14,910 nucleotides of DNA. Origin: Thermoplasmata archaeon (GTDB taxonomy: Archaea; Thermoplasmatota; Thermoplasmata; RBG-16-68-12). The stretch covers positions 1-14,910 of the forward strand of contig JAJYKG010000023.1 in assembly GCA_021788795.1 (NCBI GenBank). Reading direction: 5' to 3'. The notes below the pieces were generated by a model. It had not been told where the DNA came from and made no database searches. It saw only the letters and a list, made by a program, of their open reading frames with translations. Shown here piece after piece: positions 13,434 to 14,910 of this stretch (its first letter is position 1; each line of letters begins with the position of its first letter). Made by a program: the position numbers and the translations under genes.

Positions 13434-14371
13434 CGGTCGCGGCCGTGGCGGAGACGGTCCCACCGACCCCGCGTGTACCCGATGAGGCGGCCCATGTCCC
13501 AGGCCAGGACGACGAGACCGCCGTAGGGAACGAGGGACCACATCCGCGCGGCGAGGACCTTCCGGGCCCTCCAGCCGAGGTACCCGGCGGCCGCGACGAG
13601 GAGCAGGACCCAGAGGGGCCACCAGGCGAAGCCCAGGAGCAGGAGGGCGAGGCCGCCGAGGTACGCGACGTAGTAGGAGGCGTACCGGGCCCCCGTCGTC
13701 AGGAAGATCGCCGCCTGGCCGTCGCCCTCCGCGTAGCGCTCGTACTGGCGGTAGACCACGCGCACGGACGCGGCCGGCCGCCACCGGACGACGGCGTCCG
13801 CGACGAAGGTCTTCCGGGGTCGGAGGCGCTCCATCGCGAGGTCGAAGATCGTGTCCTCGTTGCCGGAGTAGGCCTCCGGGTAGCGGCCCGCACGCGCCCA
13901 GAGGTCCCGCGTGAACGCCACGGAACGGCTGCTCGGGAGGAACGTCGACGGATCGATCTGGTCGAGGGAATACTGGGTGAGGAGGCCGATGGCGCGTTCC
14001 CGCGGGGAGTCCGTGCGCAGCGCGTACCATCCGGAGACGAGGTCCGCGGTGCCCGCCTCGAGCGGGGCGATGATCCGCTCGAACCAGGCCGGGTCCAGGA
14101 CGGACGCGTCCGTCATCGCGAGCAGGTCCGCCTCGGACGCCTCGATCGCGGCGTTGCGCCCCTTGGACCGGTTGCCCGGGACGCTGATCCACCGGAACGG
14201 CAGCGACGTGCGCGAGGCGAAGGCGGCGAGCGCCTCCGGCGTCCCGTCCGTCGAGCCGCCGTCCGTGACGACGACGACGTCGGGCTTGCGGGTCTGCGCC
14301 TCCAGGGACCCGAGGAACTCCTGGATCCGCGTGGCCTCGTTCCTCACCGTGGCCACGATCGCGGCGCGCAC
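13421..14371 (-). CDS. GT2 glycosyltransferase with C-terminal membrane segments
   Basis: The 316-residue protein starts AAIVATVRNEATRIQEFLGS, followed by VVTDGGSTDGTPEAL, GNRSKGRNAAIE, and LLAMTDASVLDP at the metal-site position. Here the DxD motif is T-D88-A-S, with a single aspartate. SGNEDTIFDL (E172-D173) supplies the acceptor-side acid. From residue 229 it becomes hydrophobic: about 229-249, 251-266 and possibly 280-296, giving two or three membrane helices, then a basic tail. It is therefore an integral membrane enzyme acting on a lipid-linked substrate, by inference. The start is GTG 14371, with a TATA box about 25 nt upstream. Its 3' end overlaps the GT4 gene by 13 bp, convergently. 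Confidence 0.88.
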   Translation of the reverse strand: MRAAIVATVRNEATRIQEFLGSLEAQTRKPDVVVVTDGGSTDGTPEALAAFASRTSLPFRWISVPGNRSKGRNAAIEASEADLLAMTDASVLDPAWFERIIAPLEAGTADLVSGWYALRTDSPRERAIGLLTQYSLDQIDPSTFLPSSRSVAFTRDLWARAGRYPEAYSGNEDTIFDLAMERLRPRKTFVADAVVRWRPAASVRVVYRQYERYAEGDGQAAIFLTTGARYASYYVAYLGGLALLLLGFAWWPLWVLLLVAAAGYLGWRARKVLAARMWSLVPYGGLVVLAWDMGRLIGYTRGRWDRLRHGRDRYRF

Positions 14372-14392
14372 GGCAGGGCATCCCGGCCGCTC

Positions 14393-14400
14393 GCTTAAAC
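14393..14400 (-). promoter_or_regulatory. TATA box for the membrane GT2 gene starting at 14371
   Basis: The minus strand reads GTTTAAGC, a good TATA core centred about 25 nt ahead of GTG 14371, again predicting a leaderless transcript. Confidence 0.5.
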
Positions 14401-14445
14401 GGTTCGCCGCGATAGCTTGAAGTGGCGTGCGTCCGGTCCCCGGAT

Positions 14446-14910
14446 GTGGCCCACCCCTCCGTGGCCGTCCTCGTGTTGACGTGGAACGACGGCAAGGTGC
14501 TCGAGCCCTGCCTGCGCTCGCTCCAGGCCACGACGGCGCCGAACGTACGGCTGGTCGTGCTCGACAACGGGTCCACGGACGGGTCGCCGGAGATCGCGGA
14601 GCGGCTCGGGGTGGAGACGCACCGCTTCGGGTCGAACCTGGGATTCTGCGGCGCCTACAACCGCGCGTTCAAGGAGGTCGTCCGCGACGAGGACTTCGTC
14701 CTCGTCTCGAACTCGGACCTCTTCGTGCCGCCGGACGTGATCGGCCGGATGGTCGAGGTCGCCGCGGCCGATCCGGCAATCGGCTTCGTCGGCCCGGTCC
14801 AGCGGCACATGGACACGAAGGCCGTGCGCTCCGCGGGCGTGCGCTGGCGGTGCGGCCGCCTCCCCGAGAACGTCCTCGTGCCGGGCGAGCCCCTGGACAC
14901 TCTGGAGGCG
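14446..14910 (+). CDS. GT2 glycosyltransferase, rhamnosyltransferase-like (3' end cut off by window)
   Basis: The frame is open to the right edge; 155 residues are visible. They match the GT2 group that includes WbbL-type rhamnosyltransferases: SVAVLVLTWNDGKVLEPCLR, VVLDNGSTDGSPEIAERLGV, then GSNLGFCGAYNRAFKE and the DxD-region FVLVSNSDLFVPPDVI (S-N-S-D91). In related enzymes this is followed by GxxGP, here VGPVQRH. With a full rml set nearby, dTDP-rhamnose is a reasonable donor, but that is inferred. I chose GTG 14446; GTG 14422 is also in frame and would add eight residues, and a TAG at 14413 blocks anything longer. A weak A/T element, GATAGCTT at 14411-14418, is about 31 nt ahead of 14446. 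It is divergent from the membrane GT2. Confidence 0.85.
   Translation, partial: MAHPSVAVLVLTWNDGKVLEPCLRSLQATTAPNVRLVVLDNGSTDGSPEIAERLGVETHRFGSNLGFCGAYNRAFKEVVRDEDFVLVSNSDLFVPPDVIGRMVEVAAADPAIGFVGPVQRHMDTKAVRSAGVRWRCGRLPENVLVPGEPLDTLEA

Noticed and set aside
12431..14398. 655-codon plus-strand frame, and the opposing 622-codon frame at 12708-14576
   Set aside because: Both are shadow frames of the GT4 and GT2 genes, dominated by R, P, G and A, with no domain signature.
1..14910. CRISPR arrays, insertion sequences, attachment sites
   Set aside because: I saw no regularly spaced direct repeats, no transposase or integrase motifs, and no flanking terminal repeats around the softer segment at 4615-6839.

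Overview
The window is archaeal, most likely a high-GC member of the Thermoplasmatota or a related euryarchaeal lineage. The decisive marker is the cluster ribosomal protein L18Ae (LX) - prefoldin alpha - FtsY, which bacteria do not have. Supporting signs are A/T-rich, TATA-like octamers about 25-34 nt ahead of many start codons with little or no room for a leader, frequent GTG and TTG starts, and very high G+C at third codon positions. The exact lineage cannot be fixed from this sequence.

Layout from left to right. (1) Bases 1-1091: the 3' part of a gene for a TPR-repeat protein ending in a helix-hairpin-helix module. (2) Bases 1095-4614: a dTDP-L-rhamnose block built as two divergent pairs, rmlC-like/rmlB on the minus strand and rmlD/rmlA on the plus strand, sharing a 56-bp intergenic region. 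(3) Bases 4615-6839: a loosely packed segment with less extreme codon usage, holding a small SAM methyltransferase, about 580 bp with no recognisable gene, and a family 2 glycosyltransferase (GT2). (4) Bases 6840-9614: a tight housekeeping operon of rpl18a, pfdA, ftsY and a PIN-domain protein. (5) Bases 9615-14910: a glycan-assembly region on alternating strands, with a polyprenyl-phosphate sugar transferase-like GT2, a second GT2, UDP-GlcNAc 2-epimerase plus a GT4 glycosyltransferase, a membrane-anchored GT2, and a rhamnosyltransferase-like GT2 that runs off the right edge.

Together, blocks 2, 3 and 5 look like a surface-polysaccharide or protein-glycosylation locus split by a core translation/secretion operon. 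The rml genes would supply dTDP-rhamnose, the epimerase UDP-ManNAc, and five GT2 plus one GT4 enzymes would build the glycan. No flippase, polymerase or oligosaccharyltransferase is present, so the locus probably continues to the right. I did not find a convincing wholly new system. The best leads are the PIN protein fused to the ftsY operon, the TPR-HhH protein, the atypical RmlC, the compositionally distinct segment in front of rpl18a, and the consistent leaderless-promoter geometry.
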